Notes: a model not told the origin generated them from the sequence alone. A DNA stretch of 64,000 nt from Paenibacillus sp. OK003 (GCF_900109515.1 NZ_FOBD01000011.1:62001-126000), one strand, 5' to 3'. Shown: positions 46,037-55,806, numbered from the stretch's first letter. Program-made: numbers and translations.

Positions 46037-47740
46037 TTATTTCACGTCTTTACCTGTCCAGAGTGATACACGTTCCTTGACCCAAACGGTATATTGTTTC
46101 TCCATGTCTACCGCACCTGCTTTATCAAGCTCTGCCAGGAGATCATCATACACTTGGTCGAATTTCTCAGGTTTGGCAAGGATGGCTTCAGGAATACGTT
46201 TGCGGATAATGTCCTGCGTTTTCTGGAACGTTACGTTATAATCCGTATCTGAAGGTACAGGCATGTTATATGCTGCGCCCCAATCTTTCAGCTTCAAGTC
46301 GTCTTCAGAAGGATAGAAATCTTTCCACGTTGTAATGCCATAGGCTTTCAATGTTTCCTTCTCTGCCGCAGTATAACCTGCCTGGATCTGCTCAGGGAAG
46401 TTCGTTGTGTAGTAGTTACCTGTGGAATCTTTCACACCATCGCCATATCTAGCGCTGAAGATGTTGTACATACCGACTCCTGTTTCTTTGGTGAATGCAG
46501 AGTTGTCATTGGTCTTGCGGTCCTGTACATCCTGAGGAATGATACGTTGGCCATTTTCCACTTTGTATTGTTGGCCTTCAATCCCCCAGTTTCTCAGCAC
46601 CTGGCCTTCATCCGAAGCGAGCCAATCCATAAATTTGATAATACGTACAGGGTCTTTTGCAGTTTTGGAAATTCCGATGCCATATCCATCGAATCCGGTT
46701 GGTTGGAACGTATGATCCACAATATCCTTGTTGAGGGATACAGAGAAATGAGCGTACGTATTCTCGCCATTGTTAACTGATTTCAAAGCATTCTCAGCTT
46801 CACCATAGTTCCATTCCTGGTCAATCAGCCCCAGTACCCGACCGCTTGCAATTTTGGATTTGTATTGGTCATCCTTCTGCACAAATGTATCTTTGTCAAG
46901 AATGCCTTCATTGTACATTTTGTTCAACCAGCGGAAGTATTCTTTCTCCTCTGGACGTTTATAGTGCAACATCGCTTCATACGTTTCAGGGTTAATATAA
47001 TATTCACCATCATCCGGTGCTCCAGTTGCCTGGAAGGCTGGATTCGTTACCGTAATCATAATCTTCCAGTCATCTGCATTCAGCGTCAGCGGAATGGTCG
47101 GCTGTCCGTCAATGGTTGGATGTTTAGCATAATATTCTTTTAGCACTTTCTCGTAATCCTCAAGCGTTTTCACTTCTGGGTAGCCGAGTTCTTTCAATAC
47201 CTTTTGCTGAATCTCGAATCCGCCTGTAGCATCAAATGCAACATTATCTACACCCATGTTCGTTGGGATCGTGTATATGGACTGATCTTCCAAACTGTAT
47301 TTCAGACGGTTCATCTGGTCCCCATAAATTTTCTTCAGGTTTGGTGCATATTTGTCAATCAGATCTGTCAGGTCAAGCATCGCGCCTGCATCCACAAGCT
47401 TAGACAAGTTACCTTTAGGATAGATAATATCAGGGTATTCACCGCTGGCAGCCATCAAAGGTATCTTCTGGTCGCCACCATTATTCACATCATACTCGGC
47501 TTCAATTGTAACACCTGTTTGTTTCGTAATTTCTTGGCCAACTGCGTCCTTCATGTTGTTCCAGTTAGGACTTGCGTCAGCACCAAAGAACGTAAAGGTG
47601 ATTGGACTGGTCGTATCCCCTGTGTCCGTTGGTGTCTCTGAAGCCGTAGTTCCTCCTCCGCTACCGCTGCATCCTGCTGTAATGGCAAGAGCGCTGGCTA
47701 ACAGAAGCATCGCGAATGTTTTTGGTGTTTTGCCCTTCAT
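46037..47740 (-). CDS. LplA-type sugar-binding lipoprotein, paralogue 2
   Basis: A 567-residue lipoprotein with the lipobox ITAGC and a Gly/Thr-rich linker. It has the same fold and length as its neighbours. The loop after the IPT segment reads IPTNMGVDNVAFDATGG, clearly unlike the other two, and this is a likely ligand-specificity region. The large middle block around IPLTLNADDWKIMITVTNPA and KSKIASGRVLGLIDQEW is almost invariant among the three. ATG at 47740 follows GGGGG. It has its own promoter region and terminator, so it can be expressed apart from the permeases. Confidence 0.93.
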   Translation of the reverse strand: MKGKTPKTFAMLLLASALAITAGCSGSGGGTTASETPTDTGDTTSPITFTFFGADASPNWNNMKDAVGQEITKQTGVTIEAEYDVNNGGDQKIPLMAASGEYPDIIYPKGNLSKLVDAGAMLDLTDLIDKYAPNLKKIYGDQMNRLKYSLEDQSIYTIPTNMGVDNVAFDATGGFEIQQKVLKELGYPEVKTLEDYEKVLKEYYAKHPTIDGQPTIPLTLNADDWKIMITVTNPAFQATGAPDDGEYYINPETYEAMLHYKRPEEKEYFRWLNKMYNEGILDKDTFVQKDDQYKSKIASGRVLGLIDQEWNYGEAENALKSVNNGENTYAHFSVSLNKDIVDHTFQPTGFDGYGIGISKTAKDPVRIIKFMDWLASDEGQVLRNWGIEGQQYKVENGQRIIPQDVQDRKTNDNSAFTKETGVGMYNIFSARYGDGVKDSTGNYYTTNFPEQIQAGYTAAEKETLKAYGITTWKDFYPSEDDLKLKDWGAAYNMPVPSDTDYNVTFQKTQDIIRKRIPEAILAKPEKFDQVYDDLLAELDKAGAVDMEKQYTVWVKERVSLWTGKDVK

Positions 47741-48120
47741 GTGTAATCCCCCTTATGGATAAAATGAAGCTATCTATTGTAGAACAGGCTGACCTGCACA
47801 TACCGTATTCGGGTGATTCTCATTGTGAAACGTTTGATTTTATAACATAAAAAGCGTTTTCTAAATGTAGTGAAAAACACTCACTCTTCTCAGCATTTTG
47901 AGCAACCGATCTATACTCTTTCTGACTGAAGAGATTCGTGTATACGCCTTGGTAAATCATAAATGAAAGTGCTTTCATATTTGAATAATAATCCCTCCAA
48001 AAGTCCTTGTCAATAGTGAATATACAAAATTGAAAACGTTTTTTGGAAAACGTTTTAGGTATAAAAAAGAACCCAGTTCCCTGGGCCCTTTTTCTCGAAA
48101 AAATAGTCTGCTGAAACGTA
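47741..48120 (-). promoter_or_regulatory. control region of SBP 2 with tandem boxes and cre
   Basis: TGAAAACGTTTTTT (48031-48044) is followed at once by GGAAAACGTTTTAG (48045-48058), two boxes 14 bp apart. TGAAAGTGCTTTCA (47964-47977) is a palindromic cre-like site. GTGAAACGTTTGA and AAAGCGTTTTC near 47826 and 47851 are partial copies. The SBP 3 terminator is at 48063-48092. No gene is present. Confidence 0.65.
48063..48092 (-). terminator. terminator after SBP 3
   Basis: On the minus strand GGGCCCAG pairs with CTGGGTTC around GGAA and is followed by TTTTTT. Confidence 0.85.
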
Positions 48121-49809
48121 TTAGTTGCTCGCTTCACCGCTCCACAATTGAACACGGCTTTGCACCAGTTCAGTGTATTGTTTTTCCATGTCCTCTGCTC
48201 CGGCTTTATTCAGCTCGGCAATCATCCCATCATAAATGGCATCGAATTGTTCAGGGGAACTAAGGATCGCTTCTGGAATCCGTTTACGGATAATATCCTG
48301 TGTTTTTTGGAAAATAACGTTGTAATCCGAGTCTCCTGGAGTCGGCATATTGTACGCTGCTCCCCATGGTTTGACCGGGAACTCATCTTCACTTGGGAAC
48401 AGATCTTTCCACGTTGTTGCGCCGTATGCTTTGAGTGTCTCTTTCTCCGCATCGGAATAGGCCGCTACAATCTGTTCAGGGAAATTCGTTGTGTAATAGT
48501 TATCCGTGGAATCCTTGACACCATCGCCATAGTGACCAGACATATTGGTATAGAGGCCAATCCCTGTTTCTTTCTGGAATACGGCAGCATTATTCGTTTT
48601 TTGGTCCAGCACATCGGCAGGAATCACACGTTTGCCATCTTTCACTTCGTACTGCTTGCCTTCAATACCCCAGTTCATCAGCACTTGACCTTCATCAGAG
48701 GCCAGGTAATCAAAGAATTTAATTGTGCGAACCGGGTCCGGATTCGATGTTGTAATCCCTACACCCCATCCTGATACAAAACCAGGGTCCTGGAAGGAAT
48801 GATCCTTGATATCTTTAGACAGAGTTACCGGGAAGTGTGAATAGGTCGCTTCATCTTTGCCCGCTGCTTTCAATGCGTTTTCCGCATCGGAATAACCCCA
48901 ATCCTGGTCAATGACGCCCAGAACACGACCACTTGCAATTTTGGATTTGTATTGATCCGTTTTCTGTACGAAGCTGTCCTGATCAAGCAGTCCTTCCGCA
49001 TACATATGGTTCAGCCAACGGAAATACTCTTTCTCTTCCGGACGTTTGTAATGCAGACTTGCCTCATAGGTCTCAGGATCAATATAGTACTCACCGTCAT
49101 CCGGAGCGCCTGTTGCGAAGAATGCCGGATTTGTCACCGTAATCATGATTCTCCAGTCATCTGCGTCCAATGTTAACGGGATTGTCGGCTGACCATCAAT
49201 CGTTGGATGTTTCTCTTTGTATGCCTTCAGTACCTTCTCATAATCTTGCAGTGTACGCACTTCAGGATATCCCAGCTCTTTCAATACACGCTGCTGAATC
49301 CCAAATCCGCCGCCTGCATCAAAATACTTCTGATCTACCGCATAATACGTAGGCAGTACATAAATTCCTTGATCTTCGTTGCTATATTTCAGCCGGTCCA
49401 TGTAATTACCATACAGCTTCTTCAGATTGGGGGCATATTGCTCGATCAGATCAGTCAGATCGACCATTGCCCCAGCATCCACGAGCTTGCTCAGCTCTCC
49501 TTTGGGTGACACGATATCCGGATATTCTCCGCTTGCTGCCATCAAGGATACTTTATCCTGACCACCACTGACGGCAAATTCACCGTTAAGGGTTACTCCT
49601 GTTTTCTCTGTAAGGACTTTCCCCACTTCATCCTTCATACCGTTCCAGTTCGGACTGGGATCGACGCTAAAAAAGTCAAAAGTAATCGGAGACGTATCAC
49701 CGCTAGTGTCCTTAAACGACGTTTCGCCGCTGTTTCCTCCACCGCAACCTGCGAGCAAAGACATCGCAAGCACTGGAGCCAGTGCAATCTTCATTTTGTT
49801 TCTTGCCAT
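48121..49809 (-). CDS. LplA-type sugar-binding lipoprotein, paralogue 3 (permease-linked)
   Basis: A 562-residue lipoprotein with the lipobox LLAGC and a short Gly-rich linker. Its signal peptide (MARNKMKIALAPVLAMSL) differs from the other two, but the mature protein is of the same type. The variable loop reads VLPTYYAVDQKYFDAGGG. It lies 186 bases after the LplC-type permease gene, with an RNA hairpin but no terminator between, so it is most likely co-transcribed with the permeases and is the core binding protein of the importer. Confidence 0.93.
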   Translation of the reverse strand: MARNKMKIALAPVLAMSLLAGCGGGNSGETSFKDTSGDTSPITFDFFSVDPSPNWNGMKDEVGKVLTEKTGVTLNGEFAVSGGQDKVSLMAASGEYPDIVSPKGELSKLVDAGAMVDLTDLIEQYAPNLKKLYGNYMDRLKYSNEDQGIYVLPTYYAVDQKYFDAGGGFGIQQRVLKELGYPEVRTLQDYEKVLKAYKEKHPTIDGQPTIPLTLDADDWRIMITVTNPAFFATGAPDDGEYYIDPETYEASLHYKRPEEKEYFRWLNHMYAEGLLDQDSFVQKTDQYKSKIASGRVLGVIDQDWGYSDAENALKAAGKDEATYSHFPVTLSKDIKDHSFQDPGFVSGWGVGITTSNPDPVRTIKFFDYLASDEGQVLMNWGIEGKQYEVKDGKRVIPADVLDQKTNNAAVFQKETGIGLYTNMSGHYGDGVKDSTDNYYTTNFPEQIVAAYSDAEKETLKAYGATTWKDLFPSEDEFPVKPWGAAYNMPTPGDSDYNVIFQKTQDIIRKRIPEAILSSPEQFDAIYDGMIAELNKAGAEDMEKQYTELVQSRVQLWSGEASN

Positions 49810-49903
49810 AATGGTAATCCTCCCGTTTCATATGTCTGTCTATCCGGGACTTTTTTGTCCCTGTCTATAGCTTCATGAATGCCACTCCGCAGCCCTATAC
49901 GGT

Positions 49904-49930
49904 GAAGCGCAGGCCGTATGGCTGCGCTTC
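49904..49930 (-). other. intergenic RNA hairpin between permease and SBP 3 genes
   Basis: GAAGCGCA pairs with TGCGCTTC with a further GCC/GGC inner pair. No T run follows, so it is more likely an mRNA-stabilising or processing hairpin that raises binding-protein output than a terminator. Confidence 0.55.
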
Positions 49931-49995
49931 GGGCATCCTGATGCTTCTTTTATTATACGGCCGCTCTATCTATGTGGCGGCCTGTATAAACTTGC

Positions 49996-50898
49996 TTAAG
50001 CTTTTACTGCACCCAATGTCATACCACCCACAAAATACTTTTGCAGGAATGGATACACAATCAGAATAGGAACCGTAACAACGATCGTGATCGCCATTTT
50101 GATGGATTCCGGTGAAATCTGTGTCATTTGCTGTGCCATGTCATTGGCGTTACGTCCAGCTCCCGAGCCTTGCTGTGTACTTTGCAGTACTTTCATCAGC
50201 TCGTACTGGAGCGTGGTCAGATGAGCCTTCGAACCATTATACAGATACGTATCGAACCAGGCATTCCACTGGCCTACAGCCAGGAACAACGCGATGGTTG
50301 CAAGTACCGGTTTACAGAGTGGCAAAATGATTTTGTAATAGATCTTAAAGTCATTCGCACCATCCAGCTTCGCTGATTCCTGCAAGGCATACGGCAAGCC
50401 GTCAATGAAGGAACGAATGATGAACACGTTAAACGCACTGATCATACCTGGCAATACATATACCCAGAATGTACCGATCAGGTTCAGGTCACGCATCAGG
50501 ATGTACACCGGAATCAGACCACCGGAGAAATACATCGTGAGTGCAAGTGTTGTAGAAACAAACTTTCTCAACTTGAAGTCAGGACGACTCAGTGTAAATG
50601 CGATCATTGAGGAACTGATCAAGCCGAGCACGGTACCTACAATGGTACGTAGAATGGATACCTGCAAACCTTGCAGCAATCCCTCGTATTGGAAAATCGT
50701 TTTGTAGTTTTGCAATGTGAAATCACGAGGCCACAAGTAAATTCCACCACGTACGGTATCTGTCGAGTTATTAAGTGAGATAGCCAGTACGTTCAAGAAT
50801 GGATACAGTGTTACAATCAGCACCAGGGTCATCGCGAGGATGTTGAATATATCGAACAGCTTATCGCCCCGAGTAGCATTGAATGCTTTGTTCGCCAT
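49996..50898 (-). CDS. sugar ABC transporter permease, LplC/YtcP type
   Basis: A 300-residue CUT1 permease with six helices. The EAA loop is ESAKLDGANDFKIYYKIILP and the C-terminus KYFVGGMTLGAVKA is characteristic of LplC/YtcP. It pairs with the LplB-type permease encoded 15 bases upstream. No ATPase is encoded in the locus; these importers usually borrow a shared MsmX-type ATPase. Confidence 0.93.
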   Translation of the reverse strand: MANKAFNATRGDKLFDIFNILAMTLVLIVTLYPFLNVLAISLNNSTDTVRGGIYLWPRDFTLQNYKTIFQYEGLLQGLQVSILRTIVGTVLGLISSSMIAFTLSRPDFKLRKFVSTTLALTMYFSGGLIPVYILMRDLNLIGTFWVYVLPGMISAFNVFIIRSFIDGLPYALQESAKLDGANDFKIYYKIILPLCKPVLATIALFLAVGQWNAWFDTYLYNGSKAHLTTLQYELMKVLQSTQQGSGAGRNANDMAQQMTQISPESIKMAITIVVTVPILIVYPFLQKYFVGGMTLGAVKA

Positions 50899-50913
50899 AA
50901 TGTCGTCCCCTCC

Positions 50914-51897
50914 CTACATGATGCTTTCTTTGGTGAATTTTTTGAACAATCCGTTCGCTGTAAACAGAAGGATGATACTGACAACGGAGTTGAATATGCC
51001 TATGGCTGTACCATACGAGAATCGTCCCATATTCAAACCATAGTTGAGCGCGTATAGATCAAGCACTTCCGAGTAGTCTAGCACCAGACTGTTTTGCAGC
51101 AAAAATTGCTTCTCGAAACCGATACTGATCAGATGCCCGATCGACATGATGAAAAGTACGGAAATCGTGGTCCGTATGCCAGGCAACGTGATATGCCACA
51201 TTTGTCTCCAGCGGTTTGCTCCGTCTACCCGGGATGCTTCGTAAAGCTCCTGGTCAATACCGGTAATGGCCGCCAAATAGATAATGGCATTCCAACCGGT
51301 TTCCTTCCACATATCTGAAGCGGTTACAATGTACCAGAACAGGTTCCCTTTAGCCATGAATTGGATCGGCTGATCGATAATGTTTAGGTTTACCAAAAGG
51401 TCATTGATAATCCCGCCATCAGTGGAGAGCATCTTGGTAATAATCCCTGCCACTACGACCCAGGATACAAAGTGAGGCAGATATGATACCGTTTGCACGG
51501 CGCGCTTGAAGAACATACCTTTCATCTCATTCAAGAGAATCGCGAAGAAAATCGGCACGATAAAACCGACAACCAGTCCCATCAAGCTCATTGCAAGCGT
51601 ATTTCGAAGTACCAGATAGAAGCGATCATCACTGAACAGCTCTGCAAAGTGTTTAAAACCAACCCACTGTTGATCACCGAACGATCTGGCCGGTTTATAA
51701 TTTTGGAAAGCCATCGTCCATCCCCATAGTGGCAGATAGTTAAATACAAAAACCCAAGCTACGAATGGCAATGACATGAGGTAGAGATACTTTTGCTGTT
51801 TCATACTGTCCCAAATTCTGTTCCGCCGTTTTGGTGTTGACGGATTGGGGTCACTGCTTTTTTTCGCGGAAGCGGATTTTTCTGTTAGCGTTTCCAT
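50914..51897 (-). CDS. sugar ABC transporter permease, LplB/YteP type
   Basis: A 327-residue CUT1 permease with a charged N-terminal cytoplasmic extension (about 30 residues, ASAKKSSDPNPSTPKRRNR) and six helices. The EAA loop is EASRVDGANRWRQMWHITLP, and WGWTMAFQNYKPARSF is the LplB signature. It is the first gene of the permease/SBP 3 operon. Two regulatory boxes and the RR terminator precede it. Confidence 0.93.
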   Translation of the reverse strand: METLTEKSASAKKSSDPNPSTPKRRNRIWDSMKQQKYLYLMSLPFVAWVFVFNYLPLWGWTMAFQNYKPARSFGDQQWVGFKHFAELFSDDRFYLVLRNTLAMSLMGLVVGFIVPIFFAILLNEMKGMFFKRAVQTVSYLPHFVSWVVVAGIITKMLSTDGGIINDLLVNLNIIDQPIQFMAKGNLFWYIVTASDMWKETGWNAIIYLAAITGIDQELYEASRVDGANRWRQMWHITLPGIRTTISVLFIMSIGHLISIGFEKQFLLQNSLVLDYSEVLDLYALNYGLNMGRFSYGTAIGIFNSVVSIILLFTANGLFKKFTKESIM

Positions 51898-52261
51898 CTC
51901 CGTTCCCCCTCCTCTAATTTATAAAATAATCATACCTGATAGAGCGTTTTCAAAATACCAGCTGGATTTTAGAGAAAATCATATGAAAATTAGATATCCC
52001 CCTATATAATCCGATTTTATTTCTATAAAATTAGTGATAATGACGCCTTCTATTATTAATTAATGAAATTAAAAGGGAATTTATTTTGAAAATGGTAATG
52101 ATCGAAAACGTTTTATAGAAATCGTTTACTTGATGTAAAACTACAAAGAAAAAAGGACCTCAAAGGTCCTTCAAATAGAGTATAAGTTCGAAAACGTTTT
52201 ACAATAAACTAATCGGGAGAAATGCCAACCGTCAGAAGTACTCCGCTCTGAAAATTATGGG
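51898..52261 (-). promoter_or_regulatory. control region of the permease operon with two boxes
   Basis: TCGAAAACGTTTTA occurs twice, exactly, at 52102-52115 and 52188-52201, 86 bp apart. A half copy, AGCGTTTTCAAAA, is near 51943, and GAAATCGTTTAC near 52118. The terminator of the regulator gene (52151-52177) lies between the two full boxes. No gene is present. Confidence 0.7.
52151..52177 (-). terminator. terminator after the response regulator gene
   Basis: On the minus strand AAGGACCT pairs with AGGTCC around TTGA and is followed by TTTTTTC. Confidence 0.82.
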
Positions 52262-53866
52262 CTACTTCCGTTCCGGCTCTCCTGAGGAATCCTTGGACTG
52301 TGATCTGGCAAGCTCTCTTGCATGTTTATAAGCGGAAGGCGATTCCCCTACATACTTCTTGAATTTGCCGTGGAAGTAATCCACGTTGGCATACCCCACC
52401 CTCGCGGCAACCTGGTGCACCTTTAAGCCTTCATCGAGAAGTTCCTTCGCTTTCTCCATTCGAACCTTATCGAGAAATGCATTGAAATATTCCCCGGTAT
52501 GGTTTTTGAACAGCTTGCCCAAATAACTGCTATTGTAGTTAAATACCTCAGCGAGTACCTCCAGCTTGAGATTTTCGCCGGGATTACGACGGATAAATTC
52601 AATCATTTGTTTCAGTACCGTATCCTTGCTTCCTCCACCCATGCGCTGAATAAGCCGGTTCAGGTGTTGAGCAGCCATTACTTTGAGATCCAGTAACGTT
52701 AATTGATGGTAGACCTCCGTAATTAGAACGGAATGCTCCTGCATAATGGATTGCATATGCTGATTCGTTGCCGCAAGTTTGTTGATAGCCAATGAAAACA
52801 CTTGGGAGAACGCCGTCTTAATCGCCTGTTCTGTCTGATGATGGGGGATCAGACGTTCCTCGATTTCGGTCAGCACACGCATCACGGACTCGCTGCTCCG
52901 AATGTCGAGCGCATAATACAGCTTGTCCGCCAATTCTGCTTCATCCGGTTCACCACTAACTTCATCCAGCGCAATAACCGGCCCAGAAGCACTTTTGCTC
53001 TTCTCGCCTTCGTTCCATAACATAATACGTCGTTCCGCGAACAGGAAACGTCCGCCCAATACGCCGTTGGCCTGATTATAGGAATGTGCGATGTCTGCTG
53101 TGGAGTTTACAGGTTGACCTGCTGCCGCGTACATGTGAATATTCCATTCTCCCAGCAGCCCTTCCAACTCATCATATAAACTCTGGGCAGATGGTACAGT
53201 CAAAATAGGCTCTTTACATAACAGTCCCAGTCCGGAATGGAACGAAAACACAATGCCCCGATCTTTCTGGTCAAAAGCTTCTGCCAGTCTGCGTTTCACC
53301 ACACTACCACGCTGTAAATCAGGTTCGGCATGCATCTCCAGCAGCACAACCTGATACTGCGACCAATTCAATCCTAGAGCATTTGCTTCCATCGTTTCCA
53401 TACCTTCCAGGCTATCAAAAAGCAATGCTTCAATTTGATGCTCCCGGTAGGCTGTATCCTCACCAGCATGGCGGGCTAATGTCATCCGCTCCCGTGTCAG
53501 CATTGCAGAGATTCGCTCCAGCTCACTGATAATCTCCTCTTCATCCACCGGCTTGAGCAGATACCCATCCACGCCAAAACTGATGGCTTTCTTGGCATAA
53601 TCAAAATCGGCGTACCCGCTCAGGATCAGAAAGTGCGAACCCGGATGGTGCTGCCGCACTTCTTCAATGACATCCAGTCCGGTCATGCCGGGCATACGAA
53701 TATCAATGATCGTCAGGTCTGGTTCCAGTTCTTCGAAGTGGGTGATGGCCTCACGCCCGCTCGCAGCTGTACCAATCACCTGAAAGCCGTATTTTTCCCA
53801 ATCAATGATCGTTGTCAGTCCTTCACGTATGCTCGGTTCATCATCTACCAATAACACTTTATACAT
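52262..53866 (-). CDS. AraC-type response regulator (YesN family)
   Basis: A 534-residue two-component regulator. Residues 1-120 form the receiver (VLLVDDEPS, phosphorylated Asp in LTIIDIRMPG, Lys in LLKPVDEEE). A long middle domain follows, and the last ~100 residues are an AraC-type double helix-turn-helix (FNYNSSYLGKLFKNHTGEYF and RVGYANVDYFHGKFKKYVG). The start is the ATG at 53866 with GGAGGAG upstream; it overlaps the kinase stop by eight bases, so translation is coupled. It probably activates the importer and GH genes downstream on sensing sugar. Confidence 0.93.
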   Translation of the reverse strand: MYKVLLVDDEPSIREGLTTIIDWEKYGFQVIGTAASGREAITHFEELEPDLTIIDIRMPGMTGLDVIEEVRQHHPGSHFLILSGYADFDYAKKAISFGVDGYLLKPVDEEEIISELERISAMLTRERMTLARHAGEDTAYREHQIEALLFDSLEGMETMEANALGLNWSQYQVVLLEMHAEPDLQRGSVVKRRLAEAFDQKDRGIVFSFHSGLGLLCKEPILTVPSAQSLYDELEGLLGEWNIHMYAAAGQPVNSTADIAHSYNQANGVLGGRFLFAERRIMLWNEGEKSKSASGPVIALDEVSGEPDEAELADKLYYALDIRSSESVMRVLTEIEERLIPHHQTEQAIKTAFSQVFSLAINKLAATNQHMQSIMQEHSVLITEVYHQLTLLDLKVMAAQHLNRLIQRMGGGSKDTVLKQMIEFIRRNPGENLKLEVLAEVFNYNSSYLGKLFKNHTGEYFNAFLDKVRMEKAKELLDEGLKVHQVAARVGYANVDYFHGKFKKYVGESPSAYKHARELARSQSKDSSGEPERK

Positions 53867-55649
53867 GCTGGTCTCCTCCTGCTGGCAAGGTGAAAGAAAC
53901 CTCTGTTCCTTCCCCGTACACACTCTTAATCTGTAATCCGTATGGCTCGCCGTAAGTCAACGTTAAACGTTGATGTACGTTGCGCATGCCAATCCGGCTC
54001 TTCTCCTGTTCTTCCGGTCCACAGATGAATTGCATCACTTCAGCCAGACGCTCCGGCGTAATGCCTGCCCCATCGTCATCGACTCTCACCTGGACAACAT
54101 CCTCCACCAAACGAATATCTATATTCACACGGACGGTGCCCTCTTTATTTTCCAAACCATGCACAATCGCATTCTCAACCAGAGGCTGAATGATCAAAGG
54201 AGGGATGTACATCTTCTCCACCTCCGGATCAATATGGATCTGGAAAGCAAGTCGGTCGCCGTATCGGAATTTCTGAATTTCCAGATAAGAACGTACCATC
54301 TCCAGTTCGGCTCTGAACGTCGTTTTGCCGCTGCCAATCTCAAGGCTCTTGCGCATCAGTTTGCCCAGGAGCCTGACGATATTGGCAATCTCAGCCTCGC
54401 CTTTGATATGGGCTTTCATGCGGATCGACTCCAGTGCATTAAACAAAAAATGAGGATTGATCTGGCTGGCCATCATTTTCAGTTTAATCTCTTTCTGCGC
54501 GATTTCCAATTGATTGTTCTGTTCCGTTGCCTCCACCACCTGAGTCATCAGTTCATTAATGCTCTTCACCATGTAATTGAACTGCCTAGACAGTTGCCCA
54601 ATCTCATCATTCCCGTCAATGCGGGAGGTGACATTCAGATCACCCAGTGCGAGCTTATTCAGATGTTTGCTGAGGCGTAACAATCGGTTCGACGTGAGAA
54701 ATGAAATGATATATACAAGCAACAATGCAATGACCAGCACAAGCGTAATAAAGAGCATACCGATCATGCTAATGGTGTTGGCGTCTTTGACGATATTTTT
54801 GGTGGCAAAAACCGAAATGATTTTCAGGCTGTTCATGCTCGATCCAGGGTGCAGCTCATCAATGACAATGTTGGATGGCTCCCCCTGAAAGTCTGCTTCA
54901 ATTGTGCCTTTGGCCTGGTTTTGCAGATCTACGCCAAAATCAAGCTCGTCCAGCGTCCTACCCACCAGTTCGGTATTTTTGGCCGCAACCACATAACCCT
55001 GCTCGTCCGTAATCAACGTCTCAAACGGCTCCTGACGTAACAATCCATTTAGCTCGTCCTGATTAATTACAATCATCAGCACACCCTCGGTCCGATATTC
55101 GGGAAAAGGTACTTTGCGCACCAGACTAAGCTTGTGCACCGGATTATCTCCCTTGTCAGGAATGTAGAACCAGCCGATGCTCGTCGTTTTCAGCGCCTTT
55201 TGGTACCAGTAACTATCCTCGGTCTGCTTATCCACCGGAATAAACTCCAGATTGTTGATTAGCGTCGGATTGGTGGAGTAAAACCGGATGCCCGCAACCT
55301 CGCGGTACAGACGCTTGTATTCCTGAAAATCTTTGTATGCGAGGTAAGCCGAGGTCAGCTCCACAACACTTTGGTATTGTTTGTTCACAATTTCTTTCAA
55401 ATCATTGTTGAACATCAGAATGTTGGAAATATCCGTAGGCACACGCAGCAGTGTGGTCGTCTGACTTTTGACTTTGTCCACGTTGTTAATCGTCTGTCCA
55501 ATGGCATTATCCAGCGCCTGCTTCCGAAAGTATCCGGTTACAGCCAGGCCAATAATCAGTACCGGAATCATGACGACAAGTACATAGGATATGAGCAATT
55601 TATGCTTTAATTTAAGATTGTTGGATGTTCGTATGAGCCTTTTAAACAT
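53859..55649 (-). CDS. sensor histidine kinase (YesM family)
   Basis: A 596-residue membrane kinase. It has helices at about residues 18-38 and ~298-320, with an extracellular sensor (dCache-type, inferred) between. A HAMP linker (LNKLALGDLNVTSRIDGNDE) follows. The His-kinase box SQINPHFLFNALE carries the phosphorylated His, and the ATPase domain has PPLIIQPLVENAIVHGLENK and RVDDDGAG. It belongs to the 5TM/YesM-like group lacking a HisKA dimerisation domain. It pairs with the overlapping response regulator gene. A cre site lies just before it. Confidence 0.94.
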   Translation of the reverse strand: MFKRLIRTSNNLKLKHKLLISYVLVVMIPVLIIGLAVTGYFRKQALDNAIGQTINNVDKVKSQTTTLLRVPTDISNILMFNNDLKEIVNKQYQSVVELTSAYLAYKDFQEYKRLYREVAGIRFYSTNPTLINNLEFIPVDKQTEDSYWYQKALKTTSIGWFYIPDKGDNPVHKLSLVRKVPFPEYRTEGVLMIVINQDELNGLLRQEPFETLITDEQGYVVAAKNTELVGRTLDELDFGVDLQNQAKGTIEADFQGEPSNIVIDELHPGSSMNSLKIISVFATKNIVKDANTISMIGMLFITLVLVIALLLVYIISFLTSNRLLRLSKHLNKLALGDLNVTSRIDGNDEIGQLSRQFNYMVKSINELMTQVVEATEQNNQLEIAQKEIKLKMMASQINPHFLFNALESIRMKAHIKGEAEIANIVRLLGKLMRKSLEIGSGKTTFRAELEMVRSYLEIQKFRYGDRLAFQIHIDPEVEKMYIPPLIIQPLVENAIVHGLENKEGTVRVNIDIRLVEDVVQVRVDDDGAGITPERLAEVMQFICGPEEQEKSRIGMRNVHQRLTLTYGEPYGLQIKSVYGEGTEVSFTLPAGGDQHV

Positions 55650-55669
55650 ATCTGCACCTTCCGCCCGCG

Positions 55670-55683
55670 TATAAGCGCTTACA
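55670..55683 (-). promoter_or_regulatory. cre site before the sensor kinase gene
   Basis: On the minus strand TGTAAGCGCTTATA matches TGWNANCGNTNWCA at 13 of 14 positions. It lies 21 bases before the kinase start, so CcpA could shut down the regulator pair. Confidence 0.65.
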
Positions 55684-55739
55684 TATAAAGGTCAGTACAT
55701 ATTACGTCTGCCCTTCCAATTCATCATACCACATAACAG

Positions 55740-55765
55740 CAAAAGCCCTGCAAGAGGGCTTAGAA
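55740..55765 (-). terminator. short terminator after the Lrp-type gene
   Basis: On the minus strand AAGCCCT pairs with AGGGCTT around CTTGC and is followed by TTGCTG. The T run is weak. Confidence 0.5.
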
Positions 55766-55806
55766 AAGAGATCTGATATAAATAGTGGACACGGGTCTGA
55801 AATACT

